From Candidatus Blochmannia sp. SNP (lineage in GTDB: Bacteria; Pseudomonadota; Gammaproteobacteria; Enterobacterales; Enterobacteriaceae): DNA of 64,000 bases. Positions 1 through 9,676 of the stretch are shown here, in pieces. Both the position numbers and the translations under genes were made by a program. The stretch's first letter is position 1; each line of letters starts with the position of its first letter. Under the pieces are notes generated by a model. That model was not told the origin of the DNA and made no database searches. It saw only the letters and a program-made list of their open reading frames with translations. Location of the stretch: the NCBI RefSeq assembly GCF_036549215.1, contig NZ_CP144371.1, positions 719,878 through 783,877 of the forward strand, given 5' to 3'.

Positions 1-55
1 CTTTACCTAAAGATGATACCACTCCCCCAGTAACAAAAATATAATTAATTTTCAC
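1..55 (-). CDS. pyrG: CTP synthase, 5' end only (cut by window edge)
   Basis: Read from the minus strand, the first 55 bases encode a GTG start followed by KINYIFVTGGVVSSLGK. This matches the start of E. coli CTP synthase (MTTNYIFVTGGVVSSLGKG) residue for residue after position 3. The stretch ends in the glycine-rich ATP-binding loop of the synthetase domain. CTP synthase aminates UTP to CTP using ATP and glutamine. An in-frame TAA lies at 59-61, two codons before the GTG, so GTG at 53-55 is the only reasonable start. A weak TGGG lies about 7 bases upstream. The remaining gene, some 540 codons in this family, lies outside the window. Identity is confident despite the short length because the motif is family-specific. 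Confidence 0.88.
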   Translation of the reverse strand, partial: MKINYIFVTGGVVSSLGK

Positions 56-489
56 ATATTAACCCAAATTATATATATATATATAATCTTTATGATTTAA
101 TTTTTATTATAAATTATAGCGGATTATTTAGTTAAATATTAATTTTTTGATATACTTATCTTTATTTCTGGAATAATAATTACAATTATCCTTGAATGTT
201 ATTCAAATTTTAATAGTAAATGATTTTCATATTAATAAACATTTGATTTTTTACATCACCTACTAATATTAGTAACGCAGTAGTCGTGTGTATTTATTTT
301 CATAACACAGCAATGGTATATCGTTATATTACGTATAATAGTATTTACTCTTTATTTTTCTTAGAGCTTGTATCATACAAAACATGATATATACATGATT
401 TAATTAATATAATTGGTATTGCATAACATAATTATAAAAACACAACATGTTTCTCATTTGTAAATATATTATTATTTATATCATGTATT
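56..489. other. AT-rich spacer pyrG/erpA
   Basis: No gene is visible in these 434 bases. They hold an (AT)n run at about 69-85, directly upstream of pyrG, and a perfect 14-base palindrome at 261-274 (TACTAATATTAGTA) with no T-run after it on either strand. The pyrG leader and the 3' end of the erpA transcript must lie here. In E. coli pyrG and erpA are far apart, so this gap is a rearrangement junction relative to that genome. Confidence 0.6.
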
Positions 490-840
490 TCATATACTAA
501 ACGATGAACCACAACTGCAAGTAGTCTTAGCATTTGGATTAATTACAACAAATCGAGACCCTTCTAGTCCTTCATAATAATCTATAATACCTCCAAATAA
601 ATACTGCAAACTTACAGGATCGATCACTAAAGTAACACCATTGTTTTCTATAATATAATCATCATTAGATCTTTTTTCATCTAAAGTAAATCCGTATTGA
701 AATCCACTACAACCTCCTCCTATAATATACACGCGTAATTTTAAATTTGAATTGTTTGTTGTTTTATTTTTAATTAAAAGTCTTACCTTGTTAGCTGCAA
801 AATCAGTTAATTGTACAGGAAACGTTACATTACTGTTCAT
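490..840 (-). CDS. erpA: Iron-sulfur cluster insertion protein ErpA (A-type carrier)
   Basis: This 116-residue protein is the size of E. coli ErpA (114) and belongs to the HesB/IscA family. It carries the three cysteines that hold the cluster: one in [11 protein letters not shown] near residue 45 and the pair in CSCGSSF at the C-terminus. A-type carriers take Fe-S clusters from the scaffold and pass them to apo-enzymes. In E. coli ErpA is needed for maturing IspG and IspH, and an ispH gene lies at 54.9-55.9 kb here. ATG at 838-840 is the natural start, with the hydrophobic [13 protein letters not shown] opening typical of the family. It stands alone, 243 bases downstream of mrcB. Choosing ErpA over IscA or SufA rests on the FQYGF and C-terminal sequence and on the neighbouring mrcB, near which erpA also lies in E. 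coli. Confidence 0.93.
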   Translation of the reverse strand: MNSNVTFPVQLTDFAANKVRLLIKNKTTNNSNLKLRVYIIGGGCSGFQYGFTLDEKRSNDDYIIENNGVTLVIDPVSLQYLFGGIIDYYEGLEGSRFVVINPNAKTTCSCGSSFSI

Positions 841-1083
841 AATTATCAGCCTTTTACATCATATATAGTGCTATAATTAACTTTTTAGTAATAAGTTAGT
901 CAAATGTATAAAATTTTTGTTTTATTTTTATTAAAAATGTTTAAGTTAACAGTATATATTTTCAATATAGTTTAAAAAATTATATAAACTAAAATTAATA
1001 TAATTAAATCGTTATTTTTACGATAATATTATAATATAATAAAGGATAAATAACGTTTTTTAATGAATAAAAAATTGTTTAAT

Positions 1084-3384
1084 TTATTCGCTTATATCAT
1101 GAATAACTTGATTTTCTATAATATTATTTGTCGATTTCTGATTATATGAAATTATATTTGTTTGATTGGATGATTGATATAATAATTGTTGATCAGTTGT
1201 CCATATTGGTAATACTTGATAACAAGTGTTTTTGCTATCAGGCAAGATAAAGTTACCACGATTATCTACAGGTATATGTTTAATACCATTAGGTGGTATT
1301 AAACATAAAGGAGTAGGTTTTTGATGTTCTAAATAAAGACTATATAAAGTTAACGCCCCATTCGTACCTGTTAATTTGGTCTCTCCGTTGTTGTCGCGTC
1401 CTATCCAAATCACAGTTACTTCCTTTCCATCAATTCCAACAAACCAACTATCGCGAAGATCATTAGTAGTGCCAGTTTTAGCAGCCAACTGTGAATAAGG
1501 AAATTTTACAGATAAAATATAAGAAGTTCCTTGTGCTACTACTTGTTGCATTGCATATAATATTAAATAAGCTGCTTGAGGAAAAATAACACGTTCTGTT
1601 TTAGGAAAATATTGATATAACATCATATTTTCTTCATTCATAACATAACGAACAGACGATAAAGAAGAATGTTGACCACCATTAGCAATAGTTTGAAATT
1701 CTTGTGCAACTTCTATAGGTGTCAGACTGATAGATCCTAAAAGGATTGATGGAAAAGAAGAAATAAAATCAGGTGAAATACCCAATTTTATTAAAATGTC
1801 AGAAACAGCGTCTAACCCTATTGTCATTCCTAAATTAACGGTAGGTATATTGAGAGATTTAATAAATGCATCAATAAGTGTAACTTTGCCTCTAAATTTT
1901 CGATCATAATTTTTAGGGGACCAAATCACTCCATTAGGTTGTTTTAAAGTCATTGGTTCATCAGCAATCCATGTGTTAAGGTGATATTTATTAGGATTAC
2001 TCAAGGCTGCTAAATAAGTTGCTGGTTTTGCTAATGAACCAATGGAACGACGAGCATACATAGCACGATTAAATCCATAAAAATGTGGTTCAGATCCGCC
2101 CACCATAGCACGTATCTCCCCGCTAAATCGATCTACTACAACTATAGCTCCTTCCAAATCTTTTATCTTATAAAAACGTCTTAGATTATGAATACCTAAT
2201 TCCATTGCTTTTTCTGCTGATTTTTGAGAATTAGGATCTAATGTCGTAAATATCTTTATTCCAGAAAAATCGTTAATTTGATCAATATTTTGTATTTCTT
2301 CGTTTACCATTTGTGCAAAAGCAGGACTTAATATTAATACTTCATCTTTTGATTGTATTCCTAAAGGACGCGCGCTAAGAATAGTATATAACTTTTTGTC
2401 AATAATATTTCTATGTACTAATAATTTTAGTATTAAATTTCGACGTTCCAATGTTATCTGTGGATTTTTCCAGGGATTGTATAAAGATGCTCCTTTTATC
2501 ATTCCAACTAACATTGCTTGTTGATCCAAACTTAATTCATTTACCGGTCTACCAAAATAATAAAAACTGGCTAAAGGGAACCCGCGAATCTGATCATTTC
2601 TATTTTGACCAAAATATATTTCATTTAAATATAACTCAAGAATGTGATCTTTACTATATCGATGATCAACAATTAAAGCCATATAGGCTTCATTAAATTT
2701 ACGCCACAATGATCGGGTATTGTTCAAAAATAAATTTTTTACTAGTTGCTGCGTTAGAGTACTACCTCCTTGTACAGCGCGTCCAGAAATAACATTAGCT
2801 AAAAAAGCACGGCCAATAGAAGATATTTTAATGCCATCATGTCGATAAAAATAACGATCCTCAATGGCCAATAACATATCTATTAATATATCTGGAAATT
2901 CAGATCTTGGTAAAAGTAACCTTTGTTGTCCATTAGGGGCATATATAATAGAGATGATTTTGGGATCAAACCGAAATAATCCAAAATTATTTTTTGTATC
3001 TTGATTATAAATGCGTAATAATCTCTCTTGATTAAAAAAAAAGGATGCATGTATTTCTCCTTCTTCTCCGCTTGGAAAGTTAAAAGATCTACGAAATAAC
3101 TCAATTTCATTATTATGTACGATAAATTCCCCTGAATGAGTAATTTTAGATACTTGACGGTACTGTAATGATTCCAATAAATGAATTATATCATTTCTAT
3201 TGCATGACATATTAGGTTCTACATTAATCATACGACCGTAAACAACAGTAGGTAATTGCCAGACTTTTCCGTTAATCCGACTTTGAATTGTTTTATCTAA
3301 AAACATTCCATATGATATAATTAGGATAATAATAAATGCAAAAATGCATATTATAATGTATAAAAAATGTAAAGTTCGTTGCAC
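1084..3384 (-). CDS. mrcB: Penicillin-binding protein 1B (bifunctional transglycosylase/transpeptidase)
   Basis: This 766-residue inner-membrane protein polymerises lipid II and cross-links the stem peptides. One membrane segment spans about residues 8-28. A UB2H-like region follows ([17 protein letters not shown]). The glycosyltransferase family 51 domain has catalytic Glu175 in [10 protein letters not shown] and a second Glu near 255 in LNEIYFGQ. The transpeptidase has Ser450 in SLAK, SLN at 510-512 and KTG at 636-638. E. coli PBP1B has 844 residues. The shortfall is the cytoplasmic N-terminal tail (about 60 residues) and a trimmed C-terminus, so this resembles the short gamma isoform. The start is GTG (3382-3384) with no obvious ribosome-binding site. 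No ATG lies between it and the upstream in-frame TGA at about 3412, so the exact start is uncertain. Confidence 0.93.
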   Translation of the reverse strand: MQRTLHFLYIIICIFAFIIILIISYGMFLDKTIQSRINGKVWQLPTVVYGRMINVEPNMSCNRNDIIHLLESLQYRQVSKITHSGEFIVHNNEIELFRRSFNFPSGEEGEIHASFFFNQERLLRIYNQDTKNNFGLFRFDPKIISIIYAPNGQQRLLLPRSEFPDILIDMLLAIEDRYFYRHDGIKISSIGRAFLANVISGRAVQGGSTLTQQLVKNLFLNNTRSLWRKFNEAYMALIVDHRYSKDHILELYLNEIYFGQNRNDQIRGFPLASFYYFGRPVNELSLDQQAMLVGMIKGASLYNPWKNPQITLERRNLILKLLVHRNIIDKKLYTILSARPLGIQSKDEVLILSPAFAQMVNEEIQNIDQINDFSGIKIFTTLDPNSQKSAEKAMELGIHNLRRFYKIKDLEGAIVVVDRFSGEIRAMVGGSEPHFYGFNRAMYARRSIGSLAKPATYLAALSNPNKYHLNTWIADEPMTLKQPNGVIWSPKNYDRKFRGKVTLIDAFIKSLNIPTVNLGMTIGLDAVSDILIKLGISPDFISSFPSILLGSISLTPIEVAQEFQTIANGGQHSSLSSVRYVMNEENMMLYQYFPKTERVIFPQAAYLILYAMQQVVAQGTSYILSVKFPYSQLAAKTGTTNDLRDSWFVGIDGKEVTVIWIGRDNNGETKLTGTNGALTLYSLYLEHQKPTPLCLIPPNGIKHIPVDNRGNFILPDSKNTCYQVLPIWTTDQQLLYQSSNQTNIISYNQKSTNNIIENQVIHDISE

Positions 3385-4820
3385 AATAATTAAATGACAC
3401 TTATATAGTAATCAATCCAATAAAAATTGGAGTTTTTAATACGCATTATAATACTTAGGTAAGTATAATCATCAATTGATCATTTTGATACTGTTTTGTT
3501 ATTATTATTATTATATGATAATCGTTATGTAATATATATATATATTTACTATATTTAAGTAATAGTATTGGAAATACTATGATTAATTTACAGTAATTTA
3601 TATATTTTTTAAATAAGAATTTGTGTATTTGATTATTAATTTTTAGTAATTAATGAACAGAAATAGAGATATGGAATAAAACATAATAACTATAAACAAG
3701 TTATCTTAAATAATAATTAATGCCTGAATATTTTAAATTTAACCATAATAATATTATTAGTATTAAAACTTTAATTTATGTTTATATAATAATTTTCAAA
3801 CTTATATTTTTGTACATAGATACATCCCTGATAATTATAAATAATTTTTATTCAATTAGTTTCAATAAGATTGAAAATATAACAAACATTATATCATGAT
3901 GATAATTTACATTAATACAGAAATAAATTGAAACTATATAATAATATTTATGTTTTAGTATAAAAATCAATCAAATTTTTAAATATAAATATATTCTATG
4001 CATATTTTATATGATTAACAATTTTTTATAAGAATATTAAATAATTTTTTTCATAATGTATTGTTTTATATCTCTATGTAATAGAGTAAATAAATAAATA
4101 TTTCGAATAATGATAAAATAGCTCTAATACATATTTTAAGGACATATAAAAAATTATATATTAATCCAAATATTATCATTAAATTTAACATTATATTATA
4201 TTTTTTGTGTTTAAAATAACTAAATAACATTTTTATTAAAAACTTTTGTAAAGTAAATTATTGTGCAAATAGAAAAGTTGTGTTTATAAATATTTATTTT
4301 GTGGAAAAGTATTTAAATATTTTGATTATAATCATATTTTAAGTTACTATTTTAATTTATAATTTATTTAAATAATTAAATTTTATGTAGATTTATACAA
4401 TTAATTAATATTAATCATCAATCAGATTTAATGTCTAAAATTGTAAATTTTTATAATTATAAACTTGATAAATTTTATATACACATACATGTATTAATTT
4501 ATATACAATGAAATATACTAATATAAAAATATATTTTTATACTGTTTTATATGCATGAAAAACTTATGATTTTATACATCTATATTTCGATTAATATTAA
4601 AAATAATTTCAATTCATATTATTTCTGTATATAAATACTTAGTTTTATATGTACAATCTGAAGTATTTGTATTTATATTCTAATCTATTTTTATATTATT
4701 AAGTATATTCTGGCCTATAACAATATTTAAGTTTAGTTAAATATTGAATAAAAATATATTATATGTAGTAATCATATAGTTTTAATCAATACAAATGCAT
4801 AATATGAAAGTACATTCATT

Positions 4821-4848
4821 TTATTATTATTATTAATAATAATAATAA
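4821..4848. repeat. Trinucleotide (TTA/TAA) palindromic simple repeat
   Basis: A run of TTA units turns at 4834/4835 into its mirror complement, giving a perfect 28-base palindrome of pure A+T. It is probably slippage-generated low-complexity DNA. No gene abuts it. Confidence 0.7.
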
Positions 4849-5309
4849 TAATATTTTAATGCTGTGTAAAAATGACACAACAATATAAATATAATAATTC
4901 TGTAAAGATCTAACTTAACATTAGAAAATATTCAAGTATTGAATAAATTTTTTGTTATATATAAATTTATAAACAACAAATTGATTTAATATGTAAATTA
5001 TATTACGATTAAGAAATAATAAAATAACAACTAATATGTACTTTTAGTTTATTATTATAAAAATATGCAATGTAATTTAATTTTATGATGAAATAGTCAT
5101 AAAACTATTTAACAAAAACAACATTATTGTTTTGCATATAAAATATATACATAATACTGAAAAAATTAGAATAAAAATAAATCTATTATATATCTTATTA
5201 CGATTATTAAATACATGATATATTATAAGAATTAATATGAAAAAATTAATAAATAATATTTGCATATATTATGTTTACTTATTTGATTTGTTATTTGTTG
5301 CTCTTAAAG

Positions 5310-5350
5310 AGGTGAATATAGAATATTTTAACAATATTCTATATTCACCT
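5310..5350. repeat. Perfect 18-bp inverted repeat with 5-base loop upstream of aceE
   Basis: AGGTGAATATAGAATATT at 5310-5327 pairs perfectly with 5333-5350 around the loop TTAAC. It lies 193 bases before aceE, between divergent mrcB and aceE. No T-run follows on either strand, so it does not look like an ordinary terminator. It could be a regulator site, an mRNA leader structure, or a leftover terminator of a deleted gene. It does not resemble the PdhR operator known upstream of aceE in enterics. Confidence 0.6.
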
Positions 5351-5542
5351 GAATTACCGAATTATCGTTTTGTACCAAAATTTTTTATTTTTACAGCGGT
5401 GAATTAATATATTTTAAAAATAATTTTTTATTCGTTATGAACATAATCGTATATAAATAAATTTATATTTATATCATATATATAAATATAATATAAATAT
5501 AAACAGTATACATATATTCAAACACATTAAGGAAACGCTACA

Positions 5543-8212
5543 ATGTTAGAATGCTTATCTAATGATGTGGATCCAATAGAAACACAAGATTGGTTACAAT
5601 CTATTTCTTCAGTTATTCAAAAAGAAGGTGTTAAACGGGCTCAGTTTTTAATAGATCAAATTGTACATGAAGCCCGTAGCAATGGTGTTATTACTTCTAG
5701 TAATGAAATAATAACAAATAATTATATAAATACTATTCCAGTTCAAGATGAACCAGAATATCCTGGAAATCTAGAAATAGAGCAACATATATGCGCTGTT
5801 ATTCGTTGGAATGCTATTATGATGGTATTGCATGCATCAAAAAAAAATTTAGATTTAGGAGGGCATATCGCTTCTTTTCAATCTTCAGCTACGTTATACG
5901 AGGTATGTTTTAATCATTTTTTTCGTGGACGTAATAAACACGATGGAGGTGATTTAGTGTATTTTCAAGGTCATATATCACCTGGAATATATGCTCGGGC
6001 TTTTCTTGAAGGACGATTGCGTGAGGATCAAATAAATAATTTTCGTCAAGAAATAAAAAACCTAGGACTTCCTTCGTATCCTCATCCAAAATTAATGCCA
6101 GAATTTTGGCAATTTCCTACAGTTTCTATGGGTCTTACTCCAATTAGCGCAATCTATCAAGCAAAATTTTTAAAATACTTAAAAAATAGAAATTTAAAAG
6201 ATACTACTTTACAGACAGTATATGCTTTTTTAGGAGATGGAGAAATGGACGAACCTGAATCTAAAGGAGTTCTTAATATTGCCGCTAGAGAAAAATTGGA
6301 TAATTTAATTTTTATTATTAATTGCAATTTACAGCGATTAGATGGTCCAGTAGTAGGCAACGGAAAAATTATCAATGATTTAGAAAATATATTTAAAGGA
6401 TCAGGTTGGGAAGTAATTAAAGTTATTTGGGGAAGTAAATGGGATTCTTTGTTACGTAAGGATACTAGCGGTAAGCTTATTAAACTTATGAATGAAACTG
6501 TTGATGGAGACTATCAAACATTTAAATCTAAAAATGGCGCATATGTACGTAAACATTTTTTTGGAAAATATCCAGAAACTAACGCATTAGTGAATGATAT
6601 GAGTGATTCTGAAATTTGGGCGTTAGATCGCGGTGGACATGATCCTAAAAAAGTATTTGCTGCTTTAAAAAAAGCTAAGAATAGCTCTGGAAAACCTGTC
6701 GTAATATTAGCACATACTATTAAAGGTTATGGAATGGGTTCTAGTGCTGAAGGAATGAATATTGCGCATCAAATTAAAAAAATTAATATAAACGGAATAC
6801 GTCATTTTAGAGACAGATTTAACCTTAGTCTTATTAAAGATGACCAAATTGAATCTTTGCCTTATTTAACATTTAAAGAAGGTTCTAAGGAATACATATA
6901 CTTACATGAACAACGCAAAAAATTATTTGGATACATTCCAAACAGATTGCAACATTCTACTTATTCATTAAAACTGCCAACATTAAAACATTTCTATTCT
7001 TTGTTAACACAACAAAATAAAGATATTTCTACTACTCTTGCATTTGTGCGTGCCTTCAATATACTATTGAAGTATGAGTCAATTAAGCATAGATTAGTAC
7101 CCATTATTGCTGATGAGGCTCGAACCTTTGGGATGGAGGGATTATTTCGTCAAATCGGCATTTATAGTTCTATGGGACAACAATATACCCCTCAAGATCA
7201 TGATGTACTTGCATATTATCGTGAAGATAAACAAGGGCAGATTTTACAAGAGGGGATTAACGAATTGGGGGCAGCAGCCTCTTGGTTGGCTGCTGCTACT
7301 TCATATAGTACTAATGATTTTCCTATGATCCCATTTTATATTTATTATTCAATGTTTGGTTTCCAAAGAATTGGAGATTTTTTTTGGGCTGCCGCTGATC
7401 AACAAGCTCGAGGATTTTTAATTGGAGGCACATCTGGTCGCACTACCTTAAACGGCGAAGGACTACAACACGCTGACGGCCATAGTCATATTCAGTCATT
7501 AACAATTCCTAATTGTATTTCTTATGATCCAGCATATGCATACGAAATCGCTGTGATTATACAAGATGGGTTGGTGCGTATGTATGGAAATAAACCAGAA
7601 AATATATATTATTATATCACTACATTAAATGAAAAATATCATATGCCAGCAATGCCAGCAGGAGTTGAAGAAGGCATTAGAAAAGGAATTTATAAATTAG
7701 AATCTTTATCTGGAGAAAATGGAAAAATCCAGTTAATGGGATCTGGTGCTATCTTACGTCTCGTTCGTGACGCAGCTCAAATTTTATCTGAAGAATATAA
7801 TGTAAGTTCTGATGTATACAGCGTTACTTCTTTTACTGAATTAGCAAGAGATGGGCAAGACTGTGAACGCTGGAACATGTTGCATCCTATGGATATACCC
7901 AAAATACCATATATTACTACCGTGTTAAATAATTTTCCTACTATAGCAGCTACTGATTATATGAAGTTATTTGCAGAACAAATTAGATGTTTTATTCCAA
8001 GTAATCATTTTTTTGTTTTAGGTACAGATGGATTCGGTCGTTCTGACAGTCGAGAAAATTTAAGACATCATTTTGAAGTAGATACAGGTTATGTAGTTAC
8101 AGCTGCATTAGCTCAATTAATGAAAAATGGCCATATTCATGCCAACGTTGTTCTAAATGCTATCAAAATATATGATATTGATCCTGATAAAATTAATCCA
8201 CGTCTAATATAG
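5543..8212 (+). CDS. aceE: Pyruvate dehydrogenase E1 component
   Basis: This 889-residue homodimeric E1 decarboxylates pyruvate with thiamine diphosphate and passes the acetyl group to the lipoyl arm of AceF. E. coli AceE has 887 residues. The ThDP motif begins GDGEMDE at 231-237 and ends in the NCNLQRLDG segment near residue 260. His409, in MNIAHQIKK, corresponds to the active-site loop histidine (H407) of E. coli. The C-terminal part, with SVTSFTELARDGQDC and LGTDGFGRSD, is almost unchanged from enteric proteins. ATG 5543 follows AAGGAA by about 8 bases. aceF begins 8 bases after the stop, so the two are co-transcribed. pdhR, which precedes aceE in E. coli, is absent. The gene contains a nine-A tract (5839-5847) and a GC-rich hairpin (7271-7296). 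Confidence 0.97.
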   Translation: MLECLSNDVDPIETQDWLQSISSVIQKEGVKRAQFLIDQIVHEARSNGVITSSNEIITNNYINTIPVQDEPEYPGNLEIEQHICAVIRWNAIMMVLHASKKNLDLGGHIASFQSSATLYEVCFNHFFRGRNKHDGGDLVYFQGHISPGIYARAFLEGRLREDQINNFRQEIKNLGLPSYPHPKLMPEFWQFPTVSMGLTPISAIYQAKFLKYLKNRNLKDTTLQTVYAFLGDGEMDEPESKGVLNIAAREKLDNLIFIINCNLQRLDGPVVGNGKIINDLENIFKGSGWEVIKVIWGSKWDSLLRKDTSGKLIKLMNETVDGDYQTFKSKNGAYVRKHFFGKYPETNALVNDMSDSEIWALDRGGHDPKKVFAALKKAKNSSGKPVVILAHTIKGYGMGSSAEGMNIAHQIKKININGIRHFRDRFNLSLIKDDQIESLPYLTFKEGSKEYIYLHEQRKKLFGYIPNRLQHSTYSLKLPTLKHFYSLLTQQNKDISTTLAFVRAFNILLKYESIKHRLVPIIADEARTFGMEGLFRQIGIYSSMGQQYTPQDHDVLAYYREDKQGQILQEGINELGAAASWLAAATSYSTNDFPMIPFYIYYSMFGFQRIGDFFWAAADQQARGFLIGGTSGRTTLNGEGLQHADGHSHIQSLTIPNCISYDPAYAYEIAVIIQDGLVRMYGNKPENIYYYITTLNEKYHMPAMPAGVEEGIRKGIYKLESLSGENGKIQLMGSGAILRLVRDAAQILSEEYNVSSDVYSVTSFTELARDGQDCERWNMLHPMDIPKIPYITTVLNNFPTIAATDYMKLFAEQIRCFIPSNHFFVLGTDGFGRSDSRENLRHHFEVDTGYVVTAALAQLMKNGHIHANVVLNAIKIYDIDPDKINPRLI
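7271..7296 (+). other. GC-rich 9-bp stem-loop inside aceE
   Basis: GCAGCAGCC (7271-7279) pairs perfectly with GGCTGCTGC (7288-7296) around an 8-base loop, in the codons for AAASWLAAA. The segment is conserved in enteric AceE, so runs of Ala codons may explain it. It is still one of the most GC-rich stems in the window. No T-run follows. Confidence 0.5.
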
Positions 8213-8220
8213 GAGGTAGC

Positions 8221-9516
8221 ATGACAGCAATCGAAGTTAATGTGCCAAATATTGGTGATGATGAATTAGAAGTTACAGAAGTTATGGTCAAAATTGGAGA
8301 CAAAATTAATATTAACCAATCACTTGTTATGATAGAAGGTGACAAGTCTTCTATGGAAATACCAGCTCTCTATTCTGGTATTGTTACGGCAATTCATGTT
8401 CATGTTGGAGATAAAGTACATACAGGATCTTTAATTTTATTACTTGATACACAAAATGGTACTAATACATCGTCTTTCAGTGATCAAAATAACATTAGCC
8501 CCTCTTCTTCTTTTTCAGAAACCAATAATATAAAAAAAAGAGTTATATATAGTAATGCGATAAATCGCAGTATCTATTCTAAATTCAATATCACAATACA
8601 TGCTACTCCATTAGTACGTCACATAGCTCGTATGTGCGGAATAGATTTATCAAAAGTAAAGGGTAGTGGCCGTAAAGGACGTATCTTAAAAGAAGATATT
8701 CAAGATTACATGAATAATATATCAATGCATCATACAAATTGTATACCATCTATTCAATCTAATCGATTATTACCTATACCATCTTGGCCAAAAATAGATT
8801 TCAGTAAATTTGGCAATACTACAACTGTAACATTAAGTAAAATACAGAAAATTTCTGGTTCAAATTTACAAAGAAATTGGATAATGCTTCCTCATGTAAC
8901 ACAATTCGATGAAGTTGATATTACTGATTTAGAGCATTTTAGAAAACAACAAAATCTTGAAATTGAAAAGAAAAAAATAAATTGTAAAATTACACTGCTA
9001 GTTTTTGTTATGAAAGCAGTTTCAAAAGCATTAGAAGAATTACCACAATTTAATAGTTCTTTATCTCAAGACAGTCAGACGTTAATTTTAAAAAAATATA
9101 TTAATATTGGTATAGCAGTAGATACTTCCAAAGGATTATTAGTACCTGTTTTGCGTGATGTAAATAAAAAAGGTATCATTTCATTATCACAAGAATTAAC
9201 AGCGCTTTCTTTGAAAGCGCGTTCTGGAAATCAATTGAGTCCTTCTGATATGCAGGGAGGAAGTTTTACTATATCTAATCTAGGAAGTATAGGGGGGACA
9301 ATCTTTACTCCTATTATTAATGTTCCAGAGGTAGCTATTTTAGGTATGTCTAAGTCTTTTACAAAACCAGTTTGGACTGGAAAAAAATTCGTTCCACGTT
9401 TAATATTGCCTTTATCATTATCATATGATCATCGTGTTATTAATGGTGCAGATGGTGCTCGATTTATAACACTTATTAATAAAATAATTTCTGATATGCG
9501 ATTATTGTTTATGTAA
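8221..9516 (+). CDS. aceF: Dihydrolipoamide acetyltransferase (PDH E2), single-lipoyl form
   Basis: E2 core of the pyruvate dehydrogenase complex, which moves the acetyl group from lipoate to CoA. The 431 residues comprise one lipoyl domain (about 1-78, lipoylated Lys42 in EGDKSSMEI), a Ser/Asn/Thr-rich linker, a peripheral-subunit-binding domain (about 128-165, with GSGRKGRILKEDI) and the catalytic domain (about 200-431). E. coli AceF has 630 residues and three lipoyl domains, so two have been lost. The catalytic signature reads DHRVINGADG with His404. The motif's usual Asp is Asn408, a change that I recall is also natural in Azotobacter E2p. The ribosome-binding site AGGAGGT overlaps the aceE stop, pointing to coupled translation. 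Confidence 0.96.
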   Translation: MTAIEVNVPNIGDDELEVTEVMVKIGDKININQSLVMIEGDKSSMEIPALYSGIVTAIHVHVGDKVHTGSLILLLDTQNGTNTSSFSDQNNISPSSSFSETNNIKKRVIYSNAINRSIYSKFNITIHATPLVRHIARMCGIDLSKVKGSGRKGRILKEDIQDYMNNISMHHTNCIPSIQSNRLLPIPSWPKIDFSKFGNTTTVTLSKIQKISGSNLQRNWIMLPHVTQFDEVDITDLEHFRKQQNLEIEKKKINCKITLLVFVMKAVSKALEELPQFNSSLSQDSQTLILKKYINIGIAVDTSKGLLVPVLRDVNKKGIISLSQELTALSLKARSGNQLSPSDMQGGSFTISNLGSIGGTIFTPIINVPEVAILGMSKSFTKPVWTGKKFVPRLILPLSLSYDHRVINGADGARFITLINKIISDMRLLFM

Positions 9517-9676
9517 ATTGATTATTATATAAATTATGATAATTTTATCACATAAAATGCAAGAGTATATGTCATTATCAGATATAAATTAACATAATAA
9601 AGAAATACATGTCTAATCAAATTAGATATACTAGTTTATAGTTTTAATTAAAATCTGAGGGGTAAAAGAGAGAGCT

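Larger units (their letters stand above)
3385..5542. other. Long AT-rich spacer mrcB/aceE
   Basis: These 2158 bases lie between divergent genes and hold no recognisable gene or RNA. The longest open frame is 60 codons (5083-5265, minus), a low-complexity I/F/L/N string with no family signature. Visible structures are an 8-bp hairpin (3562-3580), a TTA/TAA trinucleotide palindrome (4821-4848) and an 18-bp perfect hairpin (5310-5350). E. coli has many other genes next to mrcB, so this gap marks a rearrangement and deletion site. Promoters for mrcB and aceE should lie at its ends, but none stands out against the AT background. Confidence 0.6.

Noticed and set aside
5083..5265. 60-codon minus-strand open frame in the mrcB-aceE gap
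   Set aside because: Low-complexity I/F/L/N composition, no ribosome-binding site and no family motif; expected by chance in such AT-rich DNA.
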